From positions 1 through 11,180 of the forward strand of contig CAYPBK010000059.1 of NCBI GenBank assembly GCA_964408955.1: 11,180 nt of DNA, read 5' to 3'. Below, piece by piece: positions 1 through 5,724 of this stretch (position 1 is the stretch's first letter; every line of letters starts with the position of its first letter). This DNA is from JAAYKT01 sp964408955. Its GTDB lineage: Bacteria; Bacillota; Clostridia; Lutisporales; Lutisporaceae. A program made the position numbers and the translations under genes. The notes under the pieces were generated by a model, which saw only the letters and a list, made by a program, of their open reading frames with translations, was not told where the DNA came from and ran no database searches.

Positions 1-2
1 CC

Positions 3-89
3 ACTAAGGGATTAATATCAGCCTATGACATCTTTATTGACCTATCAAGGCACGTTGAAGCAACAATTTTGATGTCGAGGGTGGATTGA
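3..89 (+). pseudogene. C-terminal remnant resembling RlmD/RumA-type 23S rRNA uracil-5 methyltransferase
   Basis: Reading the frame from base 3 gives a short open stretch that ends at TGA 87-89 and contains DLSRHVEATILMSRVD. The end of RlmD/RumA-family RNA methyltransferases typically has a phenylalanine-proline segment, then HVE or HLE, a hydrophobic strand and SR-V near the stop, and this stretch resembles that. The usual FPxT element before HVE is not intact (it reads FIDLSRHVE), so this looks like a degraded end rather than the tail of a working gene. The left edge of the window prevents checking the catalytic part. Similar tails also occur in mobile-element genes of Clostridia. The assignment rests on about 15 residues and is tentative. 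Confidence 0.35.
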
Positions 90-328
90 GAAGTGTGTGA
101 GAAGCCCAGTGTATAAGCCGTTTATGTGGTTTTGCAATTTTCAAACTGTACGCTCAGAACGTGATTTCTCCTGTTCGTGGGATTCAGTCTATCGGCTCGT
201 ATTCTGTTCGCGATAGGACAGGATAGATGTTTCGAACTTTTTGGGCTTGGTGAGTGGACGAGATAGACGTTTTTAAGGGTTTTGGCGTGCGCGTGGGAAC
301 AGGTCGAATGGAAAATAGGAGTGATTGA
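90..328. other. Non-coding, G+C-richer stretch with imperfect repeats
   Basis: No convincing reading frame is visible. Base composition is visibly richer in G and C than in the genes that follow. There are nested inverted repeats: TCCTGT 169-174 with ACAGGA 218-223, and CTATCG 189-194 with CGATAG 211-216. Two imperfect direct repeats of about 34 bases begin with GATAGATGTTT (near 223) and GATAGACGTTT (near 262). The end of the stretch supplies the ribosome binding site of the next gene (AGGAG 317-321, 7 bases before ATG 329). The role of the repeats is unknown. Confidence 0.4.
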
Positions 329-1321
329 ATGAATATAGAAAATGTATTTGACAAGAGTTTTAGAGGCTGTGCTCTAATAACCGAAAAGAATAAGGCGTTA
401 TTTAAAAGAGTAGTTGGTTATGCTGATTTGCCCAATAAAATTGATAATGATTTCGATACAAAGTTTGCTACAGCTTCAGCTGGTAAAGTGTTTGTTGCTG
501 TTGGAATATTGCAACTAATTGAAAAATGCCTTATTCACTTTGAAGATACAATTGGAGAAATCCTCGATTTTGACCTTAAACAAATAGATCGGGGCATAAC
601 AATTGAAGAATTGTTGACTCATACTTCAGGCATACCAGATTATTTTGATGAATCTGTTTTGAGTGAGTATGAAGACCTTTGGATCAATTTCCCAAATTAC
701 AAAATACGTTCGAATCAAGATTTGTTGCCGCTCTTTGTTAATAAGCCGATGATGTATCCTCGTGGTTGCAAGTTTCAATATAACAACACTGGATTTGTTG
801 TGTTAGCTTTGATTATTGAAAAAATAACTGGAATGGACTTTGACAAGTACTTGACTGACAATGTTTTTATACCTTCAAAGATGCACAATACTGGGTATTA
901 CGAACTTGATATGTTGCCTGCTAAATGTGCTGAAAACTATATTTGTGATGAAAGACGCGGTGGTTATAGAACAAATATTTACAGCGTAGATGCCAAAGGT
1001 ACTGGCGCTGGAGGTGCATTTACAACAGTAGCCGATGTCGAATCATTCTGGAATTGTTTGTTGTCATTCGAATTACTCTCAGAATCCATGACAAAAAATA
1101 TGATTTCAAATCACAGCGGGAAAGATGAATGCTATGGTTATGGAATCTGGCTACGAAAAGCAAAAGGAAATTTCGTACCATATTTTCAGGGCAGCGACCC
1201 AGGTGTGAGTTTTATCACATCTTATGATATTTCAAAGCAGTTGATGGTTGTATTAGTGAGCAATTACGGGGATAATGTCTGGAAACTACTAAAGGACATA
1301 AATAATTGTTTTTTTAAGTGA
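329..1321 (+). CDS. Serine hydrolase, beta-lactamase / penicillin-binding-protein-like family
   Basis: This 330-residue protein belongs to the beta-lactamase-related serine hydrolases (Pfam Beta-lactamase; class C / AmpH-like esterases and D-Ala peptidases). The nucleophile motif SxxK is S50-A-G-K53. The YxN motif is Y151-N-N153, in a context typical of the family (PRGCKFQYNNTGF). ELLTHTSGIPDY at 94-105 is another hallmark. The usual third motif (HTG, KTG or HxG) is replaced by QGSDPG near 287-292, so substrate preference may differ. No signal peptide is visible, so it is probably cytoplasmic, unlike most cell-wall enzymes of this fold. The ATG has AGGAG 7 bases upstream. It stands alone, and the remnant downstream converges on it. 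The fold is certain; the substrate is not. Confidence 0.9.
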   Translation: MNIENVFDKSFRGCALITEKNKALFKRVVGYADLPNKIDNDFDTKFATASAGKVFVAVGILQLIEKCLIHFEDTIGEILDFDLKQIDRGITIEELLTHTSGIPDYFDESVLSEYEDLWINFPNYKIRSNQDLLPLFVNKPMMYPRGCKFQYNNTGFVVLALIIEKITGMDFDKYLTDNVFIPSKMHNTGYYELDMLPAKCAENYICDERRGGYRTNIYSVDAKGTGAGGAFTTVADVESFWNCLLSFELLSESMTKNMISNHSGKDECYGYGIWLRKAKGNFVPYFQGSDPGVSFITSYDISKQLMVVLVSNYGDNVWKLLKDINNCFFK

Positions 1322-1332
1322 GTCAAGGCACC

Positions 1333-1620
1333 CTATTCTTCTACATCCACCGTCAATCTGGACTTAAATTCCACGGTGAATTTGTCCTCGCATATGGTGA
1401 CCTTTTCAATTAGCCGCCTAACCAGTTGTTCTTTGAGTTTTGTAAGTCTGAATAATTCATCAGCCACGGTGTTATATTCTTCTTTGTTACGTGCTTTTTT
1501 GAAAAGTTCATGTTGCAATTCTTTTAGTCGCTTGTCAATGGAATAGGTGCCATAATAGGTGCCAGGCAAGTCACTTAGCAAGTTGTTGTAAGAAGCCGCT
1601 TGGCGGATTGTTAATGTCAA
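1333..1620 (-). pseudogene. Large serine recombinase, C-terminal remnant with internal deletion
   Basis: The reading frame ends LVRRLIEKVTICEDKFTVEF then KSRLTVDVEE, the characteristic C-terminus of the large serine recombinases (resolvase/recombinase family) of clostridial mobile elements. Upstream of that, SIDKRLKELQHELFKKA and KEEYNTVADELFRL match the coiled-coil part of the same family. In intact relatives, from memory, roughly 40-50 residues separate the FRL segment from LVRRLIEKV; here they are joined almost directly, so an internal deletion is inferred. The N-terminal catalytic domain and zinc ribbon are missing. The apparent start is a TTG directly after a TAA codon and is not a true start. 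A recombinase-bearing element was probably once inserted here and mostly lost. Confidence 0.8.
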
Positions 1621-1729
1621 TTAAATTAATCATTTTCGGTTTTATCCTTAAATAAATCAGAATCAAAAAAGCTTTTCATTTTTATTTATAAACCAGTAAT
1701 TATGGAAAAATTACTATTTTAAAATAATT

Positions 1730-1975
1730 GAAAAGGCTCAACTTACGCGCTCTATGTCAAAGAAAGGTTATCTGCCTGATAACTCCATCTGTGAAGGCTT
1801 CTTTAGCAGATTCATAAATGAAATATTTTACGATTACTCTTGGACAGTATGCTACGATAAGCCAGTTTATTGAGAAAGTTGATATATAAAATGGTATGCT
1901 GAAAAAAGAATTAGATTATAACTGGGAGGAATGAGTCTTTTAGATTATAGAAGGAGTCTGGGTATGGTCGTTTAA
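1730..1975 (+). pseudogene. IS3-family transposase (OrfB) C-terminal remnant
   Basis: One frame reads LTRSMSKKGYLPDNSICEGF, then FSRFINEIFYDYSW, YIKWYAEKRIRL and LGGMSLLDYRRSLGM. This is the C-terminal half of the DDE integrase domain of IS3-family OrfB, whose relatives read SMSKKGxxPDNxxCEGFFxRLKNExFY...WYNxxRIKxSLGxMSPxxYRRSLG. The catalytic glutamate of DDE is in the CEGF segment. Three in-frame stops (TGA 1871, TGA 1880, TAA 1919) and the absence of anything N-terminal mark it as dead. The terminal-end-like sequence GTCCAAAAAAGTGTCC follows at 1979-1994 and could be the right end of the insertion sequence; no matching left end is visible. Confidence 0.85.
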
Positions 1976-2056
1976 CGGTCCAAAAAAGTGTCCGAATCTC
2001 CAAGTGAGGAATTTTCCCTTGCAAAAAACACACTTTGTCGAACATCCTTAAATTTT

Positions 2057-2092
2057 TACATTGTATAATGTATTACATTGTGGTACATTATA
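2057..2092 (+). promoter_or_regulatory. Probable autoregulatory operator/promoter of the toxin-antitoxin operon
   Basis: Three direct copies of TACATTRT lie at 2057-2064, 2074-2081 and 2084-2091, and an inverted copy lies at 2065-2072. TATAATGTA 2064-2072 and TACATTATA 2084-2092 form a perfect 9-bp inverted repeat. TATAAT at 2064-2069 is a suitable -10 element; no good -35 is seen. Repeated short sites directly before a ribbon-helix-helix antitoxin gene are what an autorepressing RelB-type protein would bind. The repeats are seen directly; the binding is inferred. Confidence 0.6.
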
Positions 2093-2114
2093 ATTAGTGA
2101 AAGGAGTGATTATA

Positions 2115-2339
2115 ATGAGTGCAATTACTGTTAGATTAAACGCAGATGAAGAAAGAATTTATAGAGAATATGCTGCTTTTAGAAATATTCCATTATCAAC
2201 TTTGATGAAAGAGGCTCTTGAAGAAAAGATTGAAAATGAGATCGATCTGAAAGCTATCCTGGTTTATGAGGAAAAGTTAAAGAATGATGATGTTGAGTAT
2301 ATTCCCTTCGATGAAATAAAGGAAAGGCTAAAAATGTAA
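2115..2339 (+). CDS. RelB-type ribbon-helix-helix antitoxin
   Basis: This 74-residue protein begins MSAITVRLNADEERIYREYA, the N-terminal beta strand and first helix of a ribbon-helix-helix (MetJ/Arc-type) DNA-binding domain. The second helix follows at about 25-40 (IPLSTLMKEALEEKIE). The acidic C-terminal half (EEKLKNDDVEYIPFDEIKER) is expected to wrap around and neutralise the toxin. ATG 2115 is chosen because AAGGAG 2101-2106 lies 8 bases upstream; an in-frame GTG at 2097 would put the ribosome binding site inside the gene. Its stop overlaps the toxin start (TAATG), which implies translational coupling. It most likely binds the repeats at 2057-2092 and represses the operon. It falls in the RelB/DinJ/DUF6290 group. 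Confidence 0.88.
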   Translation: MSAITVRLNADEERIYREYAAFRNIPLSTLMKEALEEKIENEIDLKAILVYEEKLKNDDVEYIPFDEIKERLKM

Positions 2340-2614
2340 TGAAGTACAAAGTTTATTTTGAGAAAAATGCAGATAAACAATTGGAAAAATTAGATATAAC
2401 GCAAAGAAGAATTATAGTTAATTGGATAAGTAAAAATCTAGAGGGTACTGCTGATCCAAGAATTTTTGGTAAAACATTAAGAGGTAACTTAAAAGAATAC
2501 TGGAGATATAGAATTGGGGACTATAGAATAATTGCATGCATAGATGATAACCTGATAAAGATACTAATAATTGAAATTGGTCACCGGAAGAGTATTTATA
2601 AAAACTTTAGTTAG
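2339..2614 (+). CDS. RelE/ParE-family toxin
   Basis: This 91-residue protein has the full RelE/ParE layout: an N-terminal strand KYKVYFEKNADKQLEKL, two helices, then the core GKTLRGNLKEYWRYRIGDYR, a strand around 64-80 and the end GHRKSIYK. Basic and aromatic residues at the positions used for ribosome-dependent mRNA cleavage in RelE are present: K45, R48, R58, R63, H82, R83, K84 and Y87. WRYR.GDYRII is the usual family signature. It starts on the ATG that overlaps the antitoxin stop and has no separate ribosome binding site. The predicted product is an mRNA interferase held inactive by the antitoxin; ParE-like gyrase poisoning is the alternative, but the retained basic residues favour RelE. 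Both genes look intact. Confidence 0.9.
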   Translation: MKYKVYFEKNADKQLEKLDITQRRIIVNWISKNLEGTADPRIFGKTLRGNLKEYWRYRIGDYRIIACIDDNLIKILIIEIGHRKSIYKNFS

Positions 2615-2645
2615 AAGGTATTTTTTATAAAAAATACCTTCTAAC
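2610..2645. repeat. Perfect 36-bp palindrome across the toxin stop codon
   Basis: GTTAGAAGGTATTTTTT (2610-2626), AT, then the exact reverse complement AAAAAATACCTTCTAAC (2629-2645). It contains the toxin stop codon TAG 2612-2614. As RNA it would form a 17-bp stem. It could end transcription in either direction, but no T-run follows the right arm; the T-run lies inside the left arm. A terminator role is therefore plausible but not canonical. Confidence 0.75.
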
Positions 2646-2999
2646 CCTGAATTACCAAGGTGTTAAAGTATTAAAGAACATAAAAGAGTCCTTAAAACTG
2701 ATTTTGACAAGTTTTTATTTTGCGGTTTAAGGGCTTTTATCATAAAATTACAGATATATATGCAACACGACAAGCAAGAAGGCATGACCACAACATATAG
2801 TGGTTCGAGAGTGAAAACTGGGGCGGAAATCGGTAAAAACACGACCCTTTAAAATAGGGCATTTGACAGATGACATTAGATGATTAAAGATGTTTGAGGA
2901 GAAAATCGTTAAATCTGGTTGATTTTATGATAGGTGAATATTAGTAATAAAATGTGAGATGAATAATATATATTTAAAATACTGCAAAGGAGATTGTTT
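2646..2999. other. Intergenic stretch with an inverted repeat and a 30-codon open frame
   Basis: CCTTAAA 2690-2696 and TTTAAGG 2726-2732 are perfectly complementary and are flanked by AAAAG (2682-2686) and CTTTT (2734-2738), so a long-looped hairpin is possible. A frame 2760-2852 encodes 30 residues starting MQHDKQEGMTTTYSGSRVK and ending in NTTL before TAA. It has no clear ribosome binding site, and its family was not recognised; it may be the edge of an old mobile gene. TTGATT 2919-2924 and TAGTAA 2942-2947, 17 bases apart, are a weak promoter candidate for the methyltransferase gene that follows. Confidence 0.4.
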
Positions 3000-3641
3000 A
3001 TGCCTGAAATATGGGAAGAGAGCTTTATAAAAAATCAAATGATATGGGGATTTGAGCCTGCCGATTCAGCAATTTTAGCAAAAGATTTTTTTCTTGACCA
3101 AGGAGTAAAAGATATCTTAATACCTGGCATTGGATATGGCAGAAATGCGAAAGTCTTTATTGATAATGGGATAAATGTAACAGGCATTGAAATTTCAAAA
3201 ACAGCAATTAATCTGATGGAAGAAAATGAACTTAATATTGATATTTATCATGGGTCGGTAACTGATATGCCTTTTGATGAAAAACTCTATGGCGGTATAT
3301 TTTGTTATGCTCTTATTCATTTGTTAGATAGTCAAGATAGACATAAATTTATAGAAGATTGTTATAACCAACTAAAACCTGGTGGATATATGATTTTTAC
3401 TACTATTTCAAAAGAAGCTCCAATGTACGGAAAGGGGAAACAGTTGGGCAAGGATTATTTTGAAATAACAGAAGGAATGAAAATATTCTTTTATGATTTG
3501 GATTCAATAAAGCAAGAGTTTTGCAACTATGGATTGATAGAAACTAGCGAAATTTTCGAACCACATAAAAATTCAGAAAATAAGCCTCCATTTAAATATA
3601 TAGTTGTAAAATGCAAAAAGAAAATTAAAAGCATAATATGA
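3000..3641 (+). CDS. Class I SAM-dependent methyltransferase (TehB/thiopurine-type)
   Basis: This 213-residue protein carries a Rossmann-fold methyltransferase core. Motif I is ILIPGIGYGRNA (39-50), in which the GxGxGRN pattern holds S-adenosylmethionine. E64 at the end of strand 2 should bind the ribose. SVTDMPFD (86-93) is the adenine-contact region, and LKPGGYMIFTT (125-135) is the usual strand 5 / helix E block. The N-terminal WEESFIKNQMIWGFEPADSA is typical of a Firmicutes group related to tellurite/thiopurine methyltransferases, which act on small molecules. ATG 3000 is preferred over an upstream in-frame TTG (2994) because AAAGGAG 2986-2992 lies 7 bases before it. No transmembrane segments are visible, so it should be cytoplasmic. 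The substrate cannot be read from the sequence. Confidence 0.88.
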   Translation: MPEIWEESFIKNQMIWGFEPADSAILAKDFFLDQGVKDILIPGIGYGRNAKVFIDNGINVTGIEISKTAINLMEENELNIDIYHGSVTDMPFDEKLYGGIFCYALIHLLDSQDRHKFIEDCYNQLKPGGYMIFTTISKEAPMYGKGKQLGKDYFEITEGMKIFFYDLDSIKQEFCNYGLIETSEIFEPHKNSENKPPFKYIVVKCKKKIKSII

Positions 3642-3657
3642 ACAAGGAGGAAATATT

Positions 3658-4030
3658 ATGCTTGAAATAAGACCAATAAAAGATTTAAGGAATACTGCTG
3701 AGATATCGAGACTTTGTGAGGAAAGCAAAGAACCCATCTATATTACAAAAAAACTGTTATGGGCATTTAGTCGTCATGAGTATGGAAACTTATAAAGATA
3801 AATTGGCTAAAGCCGACCTTTATGAAAAATTAGCAGAGGCCGAAAATCAAATTAAAAATGGAGAAAAGCTTTTAGATGCAGAAGCAGTATTTAAGAGTTT
3901 AAAAGATAGGTATGGCAAGAGAATGCAAATCGATTGGAAAGAAAGCAACTGCGGAGTGCGTAGTATGGATGTCTATGGTAGAAAAATGGGTGTGCGAAAA
4001 GTGGTCAGTTTGTGGAGGTATGATATATGA
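3658..4030 (+). pseudogene. Phd/YefM-type antitoxin, frameshifted, toxin missing
   Basis: ATG 3658 has an excellent ribosome binding site (AAGGAGG 3644-3650) and starts MLEIRPIKDLRNTAEISRLC, a textbook Phd/YefM antitoxin N-terminus. The frame continues through EPIYITK and is then broken at a run of seven A bases (3747-3753); removing one A restores KNCYGHLVVMSMETYKDKLA and the rest of the domain. Left alone, the first frame stops at TAA 3793-3795. The second frame runs to TGA 4028-4030. After about residue 88 (FKSLKDRYGK) the protein would normally end and a RelE-type toxin would follow; here unrelated residues follow (MQIDWKESNCGVRS and on) and no toxin is present. A true frameshift is likeliest, though slippage on the A-run could make some full-length product. 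Confidence 0.75.
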
Positions 4031-4743
4031 ATATCAATAATTATAAAAAATATATTTCGGCAGAAATAATGATGGGACCAAGCTGTGTTAGGATTCTTGA
4101 GGAGTTATTCGACAGGTATCCTTTGAAACTCACTTCGGATGATTTAGTTCTTGATTTGGGATGTGGAACGGGGCTGTCGAGCCTTGTAATTGCAAAAGAG
4201 ACCGGATCAAAGGTTTATGCAAATGACCTTTGGATAAGTGCAGAAGAAAACGGGAAACGATTTGCCAAATGGGAGATTGATGGACAGGTAACACCTATTT
4301 GTGAAGATGCGAATAATTTTCATTTTAAAGAAAGGCAATTTAATGCCTTGGTTAGCATTGATTCATATCATTATTTTGCAGGTGTGCAAGGGTTTTTTCA
4401 AGAAAAAATACTTCCATTTATGAAAGATGATGGAGTAATTTTAATCGGTATTCCTGGCTTGAAGGATGAATACAAAGGCCGTTCCGAAGAACTTCTATCT
4501 GATTGGCTTGGTGGTGAAGCCTATATGATTAAAAGCCCAAAACTCTGGGAAAAGCTTATTGGCAGACATGACAGAATTGAATCAGTGGCAACATGGGAAA
4601 TGGATTGTTTTGAAGAGGCATGGAATGAGTGGTTTAAAGTTGATAACAAGTATGCTCACGATGACAAGCAATACTTTGAAACAATTATCAAGCTTTATAC
4701 TTGTTTTGTTGGTATATATGTAAAGTTAAAAAAGGCTTTGTAG
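4027..4743 (+). CDS. Class I SAM-dependent methyltransferase
   Basis: This 238-residue protein has a clear S-adenosylmethionine-binding motif VLDLGCGTGLSS (41-52), an acidic residue ending strand 2 (D67 in YANDLW), ED at 93-94 in the adenine-contact segment, and SIDSYHYF (110-117), a motif IV-like block found in enzymes of this type. The C-terminal third (from about 145) has conserved-looking aromatic and acidic residues and probably forms the substrate cap. ATG 4027 overlaps the previous stop (ATGA), and GGAGG 4014-4018 lies 8 bases before it. It resembles clostridial small-molecule methyltransferases annotated only as methyltransferase domain proteins. It is unrelated in detail to the methyltransferase at 3000-3641, so this is not a recent duplication. 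The substrate is unknown. Confidence 0.87.
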   Translation: MNINNYKKYISAEIMMGPSCVRILEELFDRYPLKLTSDDLVLDLGCGTGLSSLVIAKETGSKVYANDLWISAEENGKRFAKWEIDGQVTPICEDANNFHFKERQFNALVSIDSYHYFAGVQGFFQEKILPFMKDDGVILIGIPGLKDEYKGRSEELLSDWLGGEAYMIKSPKLWEKLIGRHDRIESVATWEMDCFEEAWNEWFKVDNKYAHDDKQYFETIIKLYTCFVGIYVKLKKAL

Positions 4744-4770
4744 CCCAAATGCTGTTTTTAACGTAGATAA

Positions 4771-4905
4771 GACGCTATCAAGGAAAACTTGATTCCGCCA
4801 GAATTGAATACATATAAAATATCTATTACTTATGCTAGTGAGGCTGACATATTAAATGTCGCTCTATTTGGAATTACTGCAAAACAATGGCGTGAAACAA
4901 AATAA
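4771..4905 (+). pseudogene. KilA-N domain protein, C-terminal remnant
   Basis: After an in-frame stop at 4768-4770 the frame reads DAIKENLIPPELNTYKISIT, then YASEADILNVALFGITAKQW and RETK before TAA 4903-4905. YASEADxLNxALFGxTAKxWR is, from memory, a conserved segment in the C-terminal half of KilA-N-type phage DNA-binding proteins. The N-terminal KilA-N domain and the segments that normally follow the WRE motif (GNIRDYA...) are absent. NAVFNVDK in a neighbouring frame just upstream may be a further bit of the same gene. It is dead and forms part of a small cluster of phage-type debris. Confidence 0.65.
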
Positions 4906-5017
4906 AATGCATTGGGCAGCTCATGGGCATACTGCGGCAGAAAAGATTTATTACTCAGCAGATGCAGACAAGCCATATATGGAAATGAAGTTGCTAGGTG
5001 AAATAGATAAAAAGTAA
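4901..5017 (+). pseudogene. RhuM-family protein, internal/C-terminal remnant
   Basis: The frame reads NKMHWAAHGHTAAEKIYYSA then DADKPYMEMKLLGEIDKK and a TAA at 5015-5017. NKMHWAAHGHTAAExIYxRADAxKPxMG is, from memory, a hallmark of the RhuM (virulence protein RhuM / Fic-DOC-associated) family. Everything before this motif and most of what follows it is missing. It is joined directly to the KilA-N remnant, overlapping it by a few bases in another frame, so two unrelated genes have been fused by deletion. It has no start and no ribosome binding site. Confidence 0.75.
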
Positions 5018-5116
5018 GTGCGCATTATATAGCAAGAATGGGAGGCACATGATTACCCTACTGCGAAAAATGATAGGATAGAATACCTCAGTGTTTGTAT
5101 TGGAATTCTTAGAAAA

Positions 5117-5488
5117 ATGGAAGGACGTCTGTGCAATGCTGTATATTGCCCGAGTTGCAGTTCAATGCCCATATATGAAAAGAACATATGGCATCACATA
5201 AAGAAAATTGATGGTATTGAATACCGTTGGAGATTACTCAAGAACTTGACATATGAAGTAATTGCGGTAGTATTTGAGGATAAAAATTTAATTGCTAAAT
5301 ATGCCAAGATCCGATATGGTTCATATACTGCCAATCAGATATTTGATGCCGCTTATCGTTATAGAAGTGCTTTTTCGCACGGGGATAAGTGCAACTACGC
5401 ACAGATAGAAGAGATGGTGTACATAAAGTATGTTGTATTGAATGTTATTAAAGGATATATGCTTGAAATGGATAAAACCGATGTATGA
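5117..5488 (+). CDS. Hypothetical protein with HEPN-like RxxxxH motif, probably 5'-truncated
   Basis: The 123-residue frame contains YRYRSAFSHGDK at 80-91, that is R83 and H88 spaced as in the RX4-6H motif of HEPN ribonuclease domains, followed by a predicted helix YAQIEEMVYIKYVVLNVIKG. RxxxxHG between two helices is how HEPN domains end in several defence proteins, for example ApeA-like ones. The frame stays open upstream to a stop at 5030-5032, adding WEAHDYPTAKNDRIEYLSV and more without any ATG. No ribosome binding site precedes ATG 5117. The gene has therefore probably lost its front, like its neighbours. A CPSC pair (C11, C14) is present but unmatched by other cysteine pairs. The family was not recognised with certainty; HEPN is inferred from the motif alone. 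Confidence 0.5.
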   Translation: MEGRLCNAVYCPSCSSMPIYEKNIWHHIKKIDGIEYRWRLLKNLTYEVIAVVFEDKNLIAKYAKIRYGSYTANQIFDAAYRYRSAFSHGDKCNYAQIEEMVYIKYVVLNVIKGYMLEMDKTDV

Positions 5489-5693
5489 ACAAACCACAAC
5501 TACTATCTTATATAGACTGGCAATTGCATGTTGTTGAAAACTTTTATTTGTCATGGCTTTTTTTGAACTTGTCTAGTCGTTAAACGCAGCAACATCACCT
5601 CCTAATTTTACTAATACATACTTATGCAATATAATAGGTATCTGCACAGGTGTACATAAATATTGGAATGTTCAGCGATGCGAATAGTTGAAA

Positions 5694-5715
5694 TTGTTAA
5701 AAAGATCTTTAACAA
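5694..5715. repeat. 8-bp inverted repeat upstream of the lipoprotein gene
   Basis: TTGTTAAA 5694-5701 and TTTAACAA 5708-5715 are perfect complements around AAGATC. No T-run follows. It lies just before the lipoprotein frame and could be an operator or a weak hairpin. The rest of 5489-5724 shows no gene. Confidence 0.4.
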
Positions 5716-5724
5716 AAATAAGAT

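Noticed and set aside
1627..1679. A 17-codon minus-strand frame (MKSFFDSDLFKDKTEND) behind the recombinase remnant
   Set aside because: Too short to support, and it does not match the missing part of the recombinase.
3747..3753. Programmed frameshifting at A7 in the antitoxin gene
   Set aside because: The seven A bases could slip, but there is no evident stimulatory structure and the toxin is missing, so mutation is the simpler explanation.
4744..5116. A structured RNA or riboswitch in the gap after the second methyltransferase
   Set aside because: The stretch is explained by the KilA-N and RhuM remnants and the open extension of the HEPN-like frame.
5321..5554. A 77-codon minus-strand frame
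   Set aside because: It is antisense to the HEPN-like frame, with no ribosome binding site or recognisable motif.
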